This document shows positions 23,107-30,569 of a stretch of 39,141 nucleotides of DNA, one piece after another. The translations under genes and the position numbers were made by a program. The notes under the pieces are model-generated. The model was not told where the DNA came from. It worked only from the letters and a program-made list of their open reading frames with translations, and did not search any database. How positions within the stretch are numbered: the first letter of the stretch is position 1; each line of letters begins with the position of its first letter. Source of the stretch: a virus; the IMG/VR virus record IMGVR_UViG_3300031625_000009, positions 1 through 39,141 of that record; one strand, written 5' to 3'.

Positions 23107-25280
23107 TGGCTGACGAGGCCCTACGCCTTAGAGACACCTCTGGTGACCCCGGTCTACGGGCCACCAGTGGTGAAGGTGGGCTTCGTAATGTCCCCGGTGA
23201 TGTAGCACAGTCTCTGGACACCACTTCCCGATTGAGCGCTCGGGTCATGGATTACGATTCGGAGACCAAAGAGTGGACGCTGGAGGTGCCGTGGAGGATC
23301 AAGTCATCCCCTACGGCTACCCCTCCCTCGTCCGGGGAACCACCGACCATTCTTGAAGCCCGCATCAGGTACTCATGGGTGGGGTACCCGGAGTACTGGA
23401 CAGACGGGAATAACCTAGGGTCCTACACACCGTCATCTCTGATGGCTAACCCCCTCCCCCACCTCGGGGTTACCCCCACCGGACAACTTTCTAACTGGCT
23501 GTACTATAGTTTGTTGTACAAGTACACGGATTCGTCTGGGAATGTGTACACGGAGCGGGTAGCCACAGCATCTGTTCTGATTCCCACCCATCATAATCTT
23601 TCCGCTAGCATGATGAATCGGGTACCCTCGTACTATAAGTCTCTGGACACTACCGGTCACTTGGAGAAGTTCCTAGGTGTGTTTGGGTGGGAGGCTGACC
23701 AGAATCGAACGCTGATTGAGGAGATCATGCACCTCAAGGATGCCCAGCGGGTGCATTACGATTCCATTGACAAGTTGGGTAACACCCTTGGTAGCATCTT
23801 CACCTCCCAAGAGTTGCGCCCCCATCAGATCAGGGCACTACTAAGTGACTCCAAGGGTTACTACAGTCAACGAGGCAGGGCAGACACCCTCTTGAGGCTG
23901 CTTGGTCTGGTCACCGACTCAGACGTTAGTTACCGCCAGTTCAAGACCACAGGGTCCTCCACTTCGGCTCCGTATGACCGTATTAAGTTTGTCACGACCG
24001 CCCGTAGGATGAACTTAATCAAGGACCCAAGGTTCAATGGGGTACCGGGGGCCTCTGCAACGTGGAACTACCTGAAGGATGAATCTGCTGGGAGCATAGT
24101 GGTCACCGGGGATGATGCAGCCACTAACGGTGTTACCTTTACTACTGACGGTAGTGGTGCTGGCACCGTCTACGTCTTCCCCGGAGAGGCTGTTCAGATC
24201 AAGCGGAGCGTCCCGTACTACGTTGGGGTAAAGGTCTCCAATGTCGCTGGCGACCCCGGTATGACCAGCGCCACAGCGCAGGTTAGGCTCTACAGGGAGA
24301 AGCCCACACTGGTGGGCTCCCTACCGGATGAGTCCAAGTATTACACCAGCGACGCTAACTCAGGTAGCAACTACTACAAGACACTGTCGTTGAACCAACC
24401 GGAAAGCGCCCACACCACCTCAGAGATTGTGACACGGTCTGGGTTTGACCTTGGTTCAGGCGCTGCTGAGGCTAACGCAGTATACATAACTGGCAGCACC
24501 AACGGTGTGCTGTTCAGGGCTAGGCTGTACGCTAGTACTGACATAACCCTCTCAGACTACACTCTGAAACTAACTAGGGTTGATCTCAACCCGTCCAGTG
24601 CTAGCAGGTTCGACCGGTTCGACTTGGCTGTGAATGACGGGTCGTCAGATGTGCTGACCGCCAACAACCTAACCGTTAATACTTCTGGTCAGGTGATTGA
24701 CGAAGATGACAGCAGCGTTGTCACCAAACTGACCAACACAACGGGTGGTGTTACCTACACATTGTTGGTGGATAACGTGTCCACTATTGCGTATGCCACC
24801 ACGACGGAACTGCCATCGGATGACACCTCAACCTATCCGTTTATCAACACTGGCGTGGAGGATCTCTACCCAGTCATCGTGATTACATTGGCGAACACCA
24901 GTCACGTTTCGCTGGACAAGTGGATCTTCCAACCATTCTCAAATGAGGAATACTTCGATGGGTCTTCGCTGGATGGTCACTCATATGTTTCGGGGGGCAG
25001 CGTGGTCAGTGACCAATACTGGTCAGGCACCACCAACAACAGCGTCTCTCTGTACACCCCGTTTAGGTACAAGAACAAGGCTGCGATTCGCAAGATGATT
25101 ACCAACAACATTCCGTTGACCATTTCGACCGAACTCACGTCATCCAACTACCACACCACCGTTGGGCACGGGCACTTGGTGACCTTCGATTCCAAGCCCG
25201 GAGACGAACGTGCGTTCGATCCCCACTCGTGGACGGCCAACGTGTATACTGAGGGGATAATCAGTTCGGTCAGCGGCTAG
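23106..25280 (+). CDS. Tail protein I-like with large C-terminal extension, 724 aa
   Basis: The conserved P2 gpI-like core is at about residues 175-285: NRVPSYYKSLDTTGHLEKFL, EADQNRTLIEEIMHLKDAQR and TLGSIFTSQELRPHQIRALL, then YYSQRGRADTLLRLLGLVTD. That protein closes the wedge and attaches the fibres. The N-terminus has three nine-residue units, LRDTSGDPG, LRATSGEGG and LRNVPGDVA (residues 8-34). The C-terminal about 400 residues are beta-rich, with no domain that I recognise; ligand-binding jelly rolls are plausible (SNTSDANSG-like loops and GVTFTTDGSGAGTVYVFPGE). The gene lacks a separate fibre gene behind it, so this C-terminus may take part in receptor recognition. The ATG overlaps the upstream TAA. 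Confidence 0.8.
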   Translation: MADEALRLRDTSGDPGLRATSGEGGLRNVPGDVAQSLDTTSRLSARVMDYDSETKEWTLEVPWRIKSSPTATPPSSGEPPTILEARIRYSWVGYPEYWTDGNNLGSYTPSSLMANPLPHLGVTPTGQLSNWLYYSLLYKYTDSSGNVYTERVATASVLIPTHHNLSASMMNRVPSYYKSLDTTGHLEKFLGVFGWEADQNRTLIEEIMHLKDAQRVHYDSIDKLGNTLGSIFTSQELRPHQIRALLSDSKGYYSQRGRADTLLRLLGLVTDSDVSYRQFKTTGSSTSAPYDRIKFVTTARRMNLIKDPRFNGVPGASATWNYLKDESAGSIVVTGDDAATNGVTFTTDGSGAGTVYVFPGEAVQIKRSVPYYVGVKVSNVAGDPGMTSATAQVRLYREKPTLVGSLPDESKYYTSDANSGSNYYKTLSLNQPESAHTTSEIVTRSGFDLGSGAAEANAVYITGSTNGVLFRARLYASTDITLSDYTLKLTRVDLNPSSASRFDRFDLAVNDGSSDVLTANNLTVNTSGQVIDEDDSSVVTKLTNTTGGVTYTLLVDNVSTIAYATTTELPSDDTSTYPFINTGVEDLYPVIVITLANTSHVSLDKWIFQPFSNEEYFDGSSLDGHSYVSGGSVVSDQYWSGTTNNSVSLYTPFRYKNKAAIRKMITNNIPLTISTELTSSNYHTTVGHGHLVTFDSKPGDERAFDPHSWTANVYTEGIISSVSG
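23127..23207 (+). repeat. Three 27-bp in-frame coding units
   Basis: Three consecutive 9-codon units encode LRDTSGDPG, LRATSGEGG and LRNVPGDVA at the N-terminus of the I-like protein. The pattern is L-R-x-(T/V)-(S/P)-G-(D/E). The units are degenerate at the DNA level, so they are old. Confidence 0.8.
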
Positions 25281-25292
25281 TCGGAGCAGTAC

Positions 25293-25547
25293 ATGGCGTA
25301 CATCATCGGGGCATTGGCGGTTTGCAAGGCCGTCCAACTTATTGAGATCGCTCTCCCCCGTCCCGTCATGCCTTGGGTCAAGGTTGCTGCGGCAGTGGTC
25401 CTGTCCTACGGGGCAGCCCTACTCGCCGGGGCTGACACACTACCCCTCTCGGGCCTCGCCATTGCGACGCTCGCAGCGGGAGTTCACGGTGTGCTAAGGT
25501 TGCTCACTCTGACCGGCGATCTGGTGATGAGACGCACAATCAAGTAG
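25293..25547 (+). CDS. Small membrane protein, second holin candidate, 84 aa
   Basis: There are two or three hydrophobic segments: MAYIIGALAVCKAVQLIEIA (residues 1-20), VKVAAAVVLSYGAALLAGA (29-47) and LSGLAIATLAAGVHGVLRLL (52-71). The C-terminus is short and basic (TGDLVMRRTIK). This size and layout are those of small phage holins, and it lies about 4 kb behind the peptidoglycan hydrolase gene, at the end of the late operon. I cannot name its holin family, and a non-lysis inner-membrane role is possible. GGAG with 6 nt spacing precedes the ATG. With the r1t-like protein at 1208 the phage may have a holin and an antiholin or pinholin pair. Confidence 0.65.
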   Translation: MAYIIGALAVCKAVQLIEIALPRPVMPWVKVAAAVVLSYGAALLAGADTLPLSGLAIATLAAGVHGVLRLLTLTGDLVMRRTIK

Positions 25548-25559
25548 GGAAGGTATCCA

Positions 25560-26336
25560 GTGGGAACGTATGTTATCGCAGGTAAGGGGGATGTTTCCCC
25601 AGAAGTTCTGGCGGCTGGTCTGGGGGACCTACCCCACCCCAGCATGTTCTTCGTGCCGTGGATCGGCAGCCAGAACACCCGACCCACGGATGGGTTGAGG
25701 AAGGTCTACGACTACCTCGTAGACGAGGGTTACGACTTCACCCTGCTTGCGAAGGACAAGGCAGCGGTCCACCCAGCCATTGCCGAGGCAGCAGACGCTG
25801 TCATGGAGAGTGGCAGTTCCTCCCCTGAACTCCACTTCGATGCCATCCCCCCCGACGCCACGGCTCTGATCCTCTGGTCGGAGGAAGATCCTGAACACAG
25901 CGAGGGGTTGGTGTGTGAGTACTTCGACCGAGGACACACGCTGCTGGACCTGACCAATGGGATGACCCCCATACAGGTTACAGATGTGGCTACTACCCCC
26001 CCAGCGCACGAGGCTGATAGCCCCACCCAGAAGGACGAAATCCCACCCATAACGGATGAGGATTTAGAGTCTATGCCAGACGGGGTTCGCAAGCAGTTGG
26101 AGCGCTCTTTGGGAGATAGCCCAGCCTCTGAGTTGCCCGAGGATGCTCAGACAGATGAGATGTCTGTCGAAGATGCTGAGGCTAGGATTCTACAGTTTGT
26201 ACATAAGGACGAGGAGACGGACGAGTCTCAGTTTGCCACATTGGTGTGTGTTCTACCTACGGGTAGGTCCTTCACTACGTCGGTACCCCTTTTGAAAGTG
26301 TGGGGCTTACTACAGGCCACGGTGTGGGAAGAATAA
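25560..26336 (+). CDS. Unknown alpha/beta protein with acidic linker, 258 aa
   Basis: The first about 140 residues alternate strands and helices: TYVIAGKGDVSPEVLAAGL, PSMFFVPWIGSQ, GLRKVYDYLVDEGYDFTLLA, ATALILWSEED and a closing HTLLDLTNGMTPIQV. The order suggests a Rossmann-like fold, and I recall similar conserved phage proteins of unknown function that end in D-L-T-x-G-x-x-x-I. Residues about 145-195 are an acidic Pro/Glu/Asp linker. The last 60 residues form a small beta-rich part (SQFATLVCVLPTGRSFTTSV). GGAAGG is 6 nt before the GTG. It is the last gene before the replication region. A nucleotide-binding role is possible but unproven. Confidence 0.7.
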   Translation: MGTYVIAGKGDVSPEVLAAGLGDLPHPSMFFVPWIGSQNTRPTDGLRKVYDYLVDEGYDFTLLAKDKAAVHPAIAEAADAVMESGSSSPELHFDAIPPDATALILWSEEDPEHSEGLVCEYFDRGHTLLDLTNGMTPIQVTDVATTPPAHEADSPTQKDEIPPITDEDLESMPDGVRKQLERSLGDSPASELPEDAQTDEMSVEDAEARILQFVHKDEETDESQFATLVCVLPTGRSFTTSVPLLKVWGLLQATVWEE

Positions 26337-26345
26337 GGCGAAGGA

Positions 26346-26384
26346 CCGAAGGCTGTGGGAAGCGATCCTACATCCAGCCCTCGG
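26346..26384 (+). terminator. Imperfect hairpin at the end of the late region
   Basis: The left arm 26346-26358 and the right arm 26374-26384 can pair over about ten positions with one mismatch and one bulge, around a 15-nt loop. There is no T-tract. It lies 10 nt after the stop of the previous gene and is the most likely place for transcription of the late operon to slow or end. The gap 26337-26437 otherwise holds the inverted repeats described next and a weak CTACAT, 17 nt, CATAGC echo of the phage promoter pattern at 26368-26396. Confidence 0.35.
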
Positions 26385-26412
26385 CCCTTGCATAGCCTTG
26401 TTACACATGAGC

Positions 26413-26444
26413 ACCACCAACGAGGTGGTACTTGTAAGTGTACC
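26413..26444 (+). promoter_or_regulatory. Overlapping inverted repeats at the start of the replication operon
   Basis: ACCACC (26413-26418) pairs with GGTGGT (26424-26429) over a 5-nt loop. GGTAC (26427-26431) pairs with GTACC (26440-26444) over 8 nt. The two stems share bases and exclude each other. The second contains the GTG start codon at 26438, and the first covers the SD-like GAGGTGG. This could be an operator or an RNA switch. Confidence 0.4.
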
Positions 26445-27112
26445 AGACGGGACGACTGGCGGTGAACACTTTTGGAAGGTACCCTACGTGGGTGCGCTCT
26501 CGCCTGCGGGGACAGTTTGCAGCAGTGGCAGCATTAGTAGAGTTGGTATGCCTGATGGACAACACGAAGAATACTGTGAGGATAGGGTACGAACGACTGG
26601 GACAGAGGATGGGGTGCTCTCGTAGTACCGCACAGAGGGCTATCAGGGTACTCCTTTCGGAAGGGGTGGTTACCTGTGTCAGTAGTCTGAATGTTGGAAA
26701 CACATACACAGTACTGTTTGGAGGAGATACGGTGGATTGGGATGACTTCGCAACCTTGGGAGAAGACCCGGAGGCTAAGGAAGAGCCAGTGGTCAAGGGT
26801 CGTATTCCACGGTTAATCACCTTCTTCGCCAACGAGGTGGAGATGCACACCCCCATGTCCATACAGTCAACGATTAATGCGAAGGCGCTGGGCAAGAACT
26901 TTAAGGACATGCTGGACAAGCAGGGCGTGACAGAGTTCCAACTAAAGAAGATGATGACGTTGTTTGCTGTGGATTTTGAGCGTGGGGACCGTTCCGTGGA
27001 GGACGTGCCACCTTGGCAGATGTTCTTGGCTGACCGCCAGACCCTTCTCAAGCGTGTGAGGGAAGGGACAGAGGACATTGTGTACGTTGACGAGATGCCT
27101 CCGGCTGAGTGA
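26438..27112 (+). CDS. Winged-helix replication initiator-like protein, 224 aa
   Basis: Residues about 25-95 contain a winged helix-turn-helix: QFAAVAALVELVCLMDNTKN, VRIGYERLGQRMGCSRSTAQ and RAIRVLLSEGVVTCVSSLN, the GntR-like recognition helix and wing. The C-terminal about 110 residues are helical, with a phage DnaD/O-like tone, including LITFFANEVEMHTPMSIQ and LGKNFKDMLDKQGVTEFQLK. Its position directly in front of a DnaC-like loader and DnaB helicase fits an origin-binding replisome organiser. Start choice is uncertain: GTG 26438 has GAGGTGG at an 11-nt distance, GTG 26462 has none, and GTG 26492 has GGAAGG 12 nt away. The 346-residue antisense frame over this region is not a gene. The stop overlaps the next ATG. 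Confidence 0.75.
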   Translation: MYQTGRLAVNTFGRYPTWVRSRLRGQFAAVAALVELVCLMDNTKNTVRIGYERLGQRMGCSRSTAQRAIRVLLSEGVVTCVSSLNVGNTYTVLFGGDTVDWDDFATLGEDPEAKEEPVVKGRIPRLITFFANEVEMHTPMSIQSTINAKALGKNFKDMLDKQGVTEFQLKKMMTLFAVDFERGDRSVEDVPPWQMFLADRQTLLKRVREGTEDIVYVDEMPPAE

Positions 27113-27345
27113 TGATGAACTTCGACCACTGGATGACATACGGGATCGAACAGGGGTTCTGTGGCCCACCGGTCTGTAGCACACACGACGGGATTCCCAC
27201 CTCTGAGGAGGAGGATCTCGAATGGGAGGAGTACGACCCGTGCGTCCATGTGATCCGCCCGTACACCGATCCAGATCACAGGGCAGCCGTTGAGGAGAAC
27301 CACCCGCCATCGAAATGGCGTGACACTTGGAGTGCCCGTGACTGA
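27112..27345 (+). CDS. Small conserved phage protein, 77 aa
   Basis: This acidic, aromatic peptide contains the phrase FDHWMTYGIEQGFCGPPVCS followed by THDGIPTSEEEDLEWEEYDP and CVHVIRPY. I recognise this arrangement (HW-x-x-YGIEQG, then C-x-T-H-D-G-x-P-T) as a protein that recurs in actinobacteriophage replication regions, but it has no known function. The two Cys (C18, C23) and His could hold a metal. The ATG at 27112 overlaps the previous TGA; ATG 27115 is equally possible. The 3' end overlaps the loader gene by 8 nt, so it is embedded in the operon between initiator and loader. Confidence 0.8.
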   Translation: MMNFDHWMTYGIEQGFCGPPVCSTHDGIPTSEEEDLEWEEYDPCVHVIRPYTDPDHRAAVEENHPPSKWRDTWSARD

Positions 27346-27961
27346 GTGGCACGGTCCTAGGTACTGGAGGAACCAGTCGAAAGACGAGAGGACTCGTCTG
27401 GCTGAGATTCCTTCCAGCATGGAGCACGCTCGTGTCCACAACTACTCTGGTGACGCTTCAGGGGTGATTTCGTGGTTGGAGGACTTCGACAAGCACAGGG
27501 AATCAGGGACGGGGCTACTGTTCTCAGGTAAGCACGGTTCTGGCAAGTCACATCTGGCGGTCGCTGCCCTCCGGGTTGCTATCAGGTCATACCGACAGAC
27601 TGGTAGGTACATCACTGCCAACGATTACGTGCGGGCAATGGATGACGAGCGAAAGAACGATGGTGTACTGCCAGATGGGTACGAAGAGGGTAACTTGATC
27701 CCCTACATCCGCTCCGTGTATGACGTGGTGGTACTGGATGATGTGGACACTATTCGTCAGACGGGCTTTGCAAAGCGTGAAATCTCTGACCTGTTCACTA
27801 GCAGAACCAGCCGTAAGTTAGTCACCATCGTGGTGTGTCACGACACCATTGAAAACCTCAAGGATCATGTGACCCTCAAGTTCCATGCAGAAGTGCGGGC
27901 GGCGTGCATTCCCGTGACCCTGCACACCGAAGATTATAGAAGTGCTGCCAGTGGAACGTAA
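27338..27961 (+). CDS. DnaC-like helicase loader, AAA+ ATPase, 207 aa
   Basis: This loader delivers DnaB helicase to the origin. The Walker A GKHGSGKSH is at residues about 64-72 and Walker B VVVLDDVD at about 130-137. The segment ITANDYVRAMDDERKNDGVL and SDLFTSRTSRKLVTIVVCHD fit DnaC/IstB-like ATPases, with the expected sensor region following. The frame extends upstream to 27290, but the GTG at 27338 has GGAG with 5 nt spacing and fits the 8-nt overlap with the previous gene. The short N-terminus (about 60 residues) is basic and would contact the helicase. The next gene starts within the last 11 nt of this one. Confidence 0.85.
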   Translation: MTEWHGPRYWRNQSKDERTRLAEIPSSMEHARVHNYSGDASGVISWLEDFDKHRESGTGLLFSGKHGSGKSHLAVAALRVAIRSYRQTGRYITANDYVRAMDDERKNDGVLPDGYEEGNLIPYIRSVYDVVVLDDVDTIRQTGFAKREISDLFTSRTSRKLVTIVVCHDTIENLKDHVTLKFHAEVRAACIPVTLHTEDYRSAASGT

Positions 27962-28394
27962 CGACATACAGTCCGACGCTCCGATCAAGCAGGCGTGCCT
28001 GTTTGAGGGAGTGCTGGCTGGACCCCCCTCCAAGAACATCCAGAAGTTGAGAGCAGCCACGGCCAAGAGGCAACATGAGTGGCACAGGTACATTGGTATG
28101 TGGTCACCCTACGAACTGCCAATCAAGTCACTGGTGGACAGTGTCAACCGCCGGGGTGTAGGGGTAGAGGTATACACATGCTTGGCCTACGGGGTGGAAG
28201 ACGCAATCGAACGCTGGTTGGCCCGCAAGGGTGTGTCAGTTCCGGTCTACCAGTTTGAGAATATCTATGATCTTCAGGCAGAGATGAAGTTCCACAGTCC
28301 CTCCATGAAGATTCATGTCGCCACGGAGGAGCAGGCAAAGTTGTTGGGTCTCAGGGCGAGGGTCGCCTCCCCCCACAAGGAGTGGGTCCTGTAG
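27951..28394 (+). CDS. Unknown protein between loader and helicase, 147 aa
   Basis: I do not recognise a named family. The C-terminal two thirds look like a small alpha/beta domain: LVDSVNRRGVGVEVYTCLAY, EDAIERWLARKGVSVPVYQF and MKIHVATEEQAKLLGLRAR, a strand-helix order resembling the HAD-like fold of some phage proteins, although the catalytic Asp pair typical of that fold is not evident. The N-terminus is basic with a Pro/Ser loop (GVLAGPPSKNIQKLRAAT). I chose GTG 27951 (GAAG 9 nt upstream); GTG 27942 is an alternative. Its stop overlaps the helicase start as TAGTG. Location suggests a helper of helicase loading or nucleotide handling, by context only. Confidence 0.65.
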   Translation: MERNDIQSDAPIKQACLFEGVLAGPPSKNIQKLRAATAKRQHEWHRYIGMWSPYELPIKSLVDSVNRRGVGVEVYTCLAYGVEDAIERWLARKGVSVPVYQFENIYDLQAEMKFHSPSMKIHVATEEQAKLLGLRARVASPHKEWVL

Positions 28395-29668
28395 TGGCAA
28401 GTGCAGAGCAACTTCTGATCAGCAAGGTTCTATCAGACGGGAGTTTGGTGGATGTCATTGACTTGGGCGTCAAGTCCAAGCACTTCTCTCGCTCTTACGC
28501 ATCCATTTGGAGTTGGTTGCTGGAGTTCTGGCACAACCATAACGAGATACCCACCGAGAGGGCTCTGCTGACGGAATACCCGTCGGTCACGCTGGGCAAC
28601 GCTAGTGACGAGTCCCTGAGCCGACTGGTGAAGGAGGTTATCGACGGTTACCGTCGGGAGTCCGTCACGGAGACCCTCACTCTAGCCCTGCCCCTCTTGA
28701 CAGAGGGCAAGGTCACTGATGCCATTGCCCTGCTGAACTCCGGCCTCCAAGAGGTTTCAGGGGACACGACGTACTCCAGAGATGTGAACATCATTGACCA
28801 GTGGGAGGAGCGTCTGGCTAAGTACGCAGAGATGCGGGACCGGCCTGATGGTCTGATCGGTATCTCCACTGGGTTCCCCGGACTAGATAGGCTCACATCA
28901 GGTATACGGCCACAGCAGTTGATCACCTTTGTTGGTGAGGCCAAGCGGGGAAAGTCCATGCTGCTTATGGTCATGGCCGAGAGGGCAAACTCTGAGGGGG
29001 TGCTACCTCTGCTGGTCTCCTTTGAGATGAGCGTTGAGGAGCAGGCTGCGAGGTACGACGCCTACGTGTCAAAGGTTTCCCACACCGGGTTGCTTCGTGG
29101 GATGTCTACCACCGCTGAGGTCTCAAGGCTGGACCGGGCTCTCAGGACCCGCAAGAATAGTAGTCCGTTCATACTGGTTGAGGACATAGCGTCAGCGACA
29201 ACGGTCTCCAGCCTTGCTGCCAAAATCAAGCAGCACAACCCCGGCATAGTGTTTGTGGACGGGGTCTACATGATGGACGATGAGAACGGTGAGGCTAAGG
29301 GTAGCCCACAGGCTCTGACCAACATCACACGCTCCCTCAAGAGGGTGGCACAGCAGTTCAAGATACCCATTGTTGTAACAACACAGGTACTGTCATCTAA
29401 GTTGAGCAGCCGCACCTCTCGCAGGGTGACAGCCGACGCCATTGGGTATTCCTCCTCGTTTGTGCAGGACTCAGACACGGTCATGTCCGTGGAGAGAGAC
29501 CCCGACTACGAGGACCGGTCCATCGTGAGAGTCCTACTCTCCCGTACTTCCCCACACGGGGAGGTCACAATCAAGTGGGACTGGGACAACATGGACTTCA
29601 CAGAAGTGACCGACGCAGACGATGACAACGACGATTCGGAGCAGGCAGATGGATACAGCGACTGGTGA
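28394..29668 (+). CDS. dnaB: Replicative DNA helicase, DnaB-like, 424 aa
   Basis: The hexameric helicase unwinds DNA ahead of the polymerase. The N-terminal about 130 residues match the DnaB N domain (AEQLLISKVLSDGSLVDVID, HFSRSYASIWSWLLEFW), which binds primase. The C-terminal RecA-like domain has Walker A VGEAKRGKSM at residues about 180-189, the segment PLLVSFEMSVEEQAARYDAY and Walker B VFVDGVYMMD. The final region, VSVERDPDYEDRSIVRVLLS, carries the arginine-finger-like end, followed by an acidic tail with many Asp. GTG 28394 overlaps the previous TAG; AAGGAG is 11 nt away. It overlaps the primase gene by 20 nt. There is no intein. Confidence 0.92.
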   Translation: MASAEQLLISKVLSDGSLVDVIDLGVKSKHFSRSYASIWSWLLEFWHNHNEIPTERALLTEYPSVTLGNASDESLSRLVKEVIDGYRRESVTETLTLALPLLTEGKVTDAIALLNSGLQEVSGDTTYSRDVNIIDQWEERLAKYAEMRDRPDGLIGISTGFPGLDRLTSGIRPQQLITFVGEAKRGKSMLLMVMAERANSEGVLPLLVSFEMSVEEQAARYDAYVSKVSHTGLLRGMSTTAEVSRLDRALRTRKNSSPFILVEDIASATTVSSLAAKIKQHNPGIVFVDGVYMMDDENGEAKGSPQALTNITRSLKRVAQQFKIPIVVTTQVLSSKLSSRTSRRVTADAIGYSSSFVQDSDTVMSVERDPDYEDRSIVRVLLSRTSPHGEVTIKWDWDNMDFTEVTDADDDNDDSEQADGYSDW

Positions 29669-30569
29669 TCAACTAGTCGCTGTCCTAGAGCGGCTTGGAG
29701 TTGCTATCACAACAGTTGGGGACACTGAGGTGGGTGGGCGCTGCCCGGTACACCACCTCGTCGTAGGTAAGGAAGACCGCAGCCCCTCTTGGTCCATGAA
29801 TCTGCATTCAGGCTTATGGATCTGCTACTCATGCGGAGCCAAAGGTAATCTATCCCAACTGGTGCTACAACTCACGGACGACAGTGACGAGGCTATGCTC
29901 GTCAATGAATACATAATCAGTAGCGGGTTGGAGCGCTTAAAGGCTGGGACATCCAAACCAGTGGAGAACCTACCATCGGTGGACCTCTCATCCTTTCGTA
30001 AGTTCGTGTCAGTACCTGAGCAGTTACTGGAGTACCGTCGCATAGACCCTGAGGTTGCCCAGAGGTTTGGTATCAGGTGGGACCCACAACCTCGCCACTG
30101 GATCATCCCCATCATCTCCCCGTCAGGGGACCTATGGGGTTGGCAGGCCAAGGGCAAGAACTACTTTCGTAATGTTCCGACAGGTGTGCCCAAGTCACGC
30201 ACTCTGTTTGGCATTGAGAGGTTCAAGGCACAGGTGGCAGTGCTGGTGGAGTCTCCCCTAGACGTAGTACGACTGGCGTCCCTACGTCCCGGCACACTGA
30301 CCCACGGACTGGGTACGTTTGGTGCCCATGTGAGCACCTGCCAACTCAATCTGTTGTCACGCTGGGCTGATACAATAGTGATAGCGCTTGATAACGACGA
30401 AGCAGGTATCTGTGCTGCCGAGAGGGTTGCTCGGGATTGCCCGAGGCCACGGGGTGGTATCAACTTCCTGCGCTATGAACACACGAACGCAAAAGACATA
30501 GGCGACATGACGAACGATGAACTAGAAGAGGCCCTGACCGGTGCGTCAGCCCTCCCTTGGTGGTTGTGA
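29649..30569 (+). CDS. dnaG: DnaG-like primase, 306 aa
   Basis: This makes RNA primers on the unwound strand. A CHC2-type zinc finger lies at the N-terminus: C32-x2-H35 in RCPVHH and C59-x2-C62 in WICYSCGAKGN. The Toprim core follows: VLVESPLDVVRLASL has the catalytic Glu (about E201) and VIALDNDEAG the Asp pair near residues 248-250. Length is much shorter than host DnaG (about 600 aa): the C-terminal helicase-binding domain is missing, as in many phages. ATG 29649 has GGAG with 7 nt spacing, whereas an upstream in-frame ATG at 29622 has none. The stop overlaps the next ATG (TGATG). Confidence 0.9.
   Translation: MDTATGDQLVAVLERLGVAITTVGDTEVGGRCPVHHLVVGKEDRSPSWSMNLHSGLWICYSCGAKGNLSQLVLQLTDDSDEAMLVNEYIISSGLERLKAGTSKPVENLPSVDLSSFRKFVSVPEQLLEYRRIDPEVAQRFGIRWDPQPRHWIIPIISPSGDLWGWQAKGKNYFRNVPTGVPKSRTLFGIERFKAQVAVLVESPLDVVRLASLRPGTLTHGLGTFGAHVSTCQLNLLSRWADTIVIALDNDEAGICAAERVARDCPRPRGGINFLRYEHTNAKDIGDMTNDELEEALTGASALPWWL

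Noticed and set aside
26401-27441. Antisense open frame of 346 codons
   Set aside because: It lies over three plus-strand genes that have overlaps, SD sites and recognisable domains (winged helix, the GIEQG protein, the loader). Its translation has low-complexity Arg/Ser/Pro composition typical of a shadow frame, and no minus-strand SD or promoter fits.
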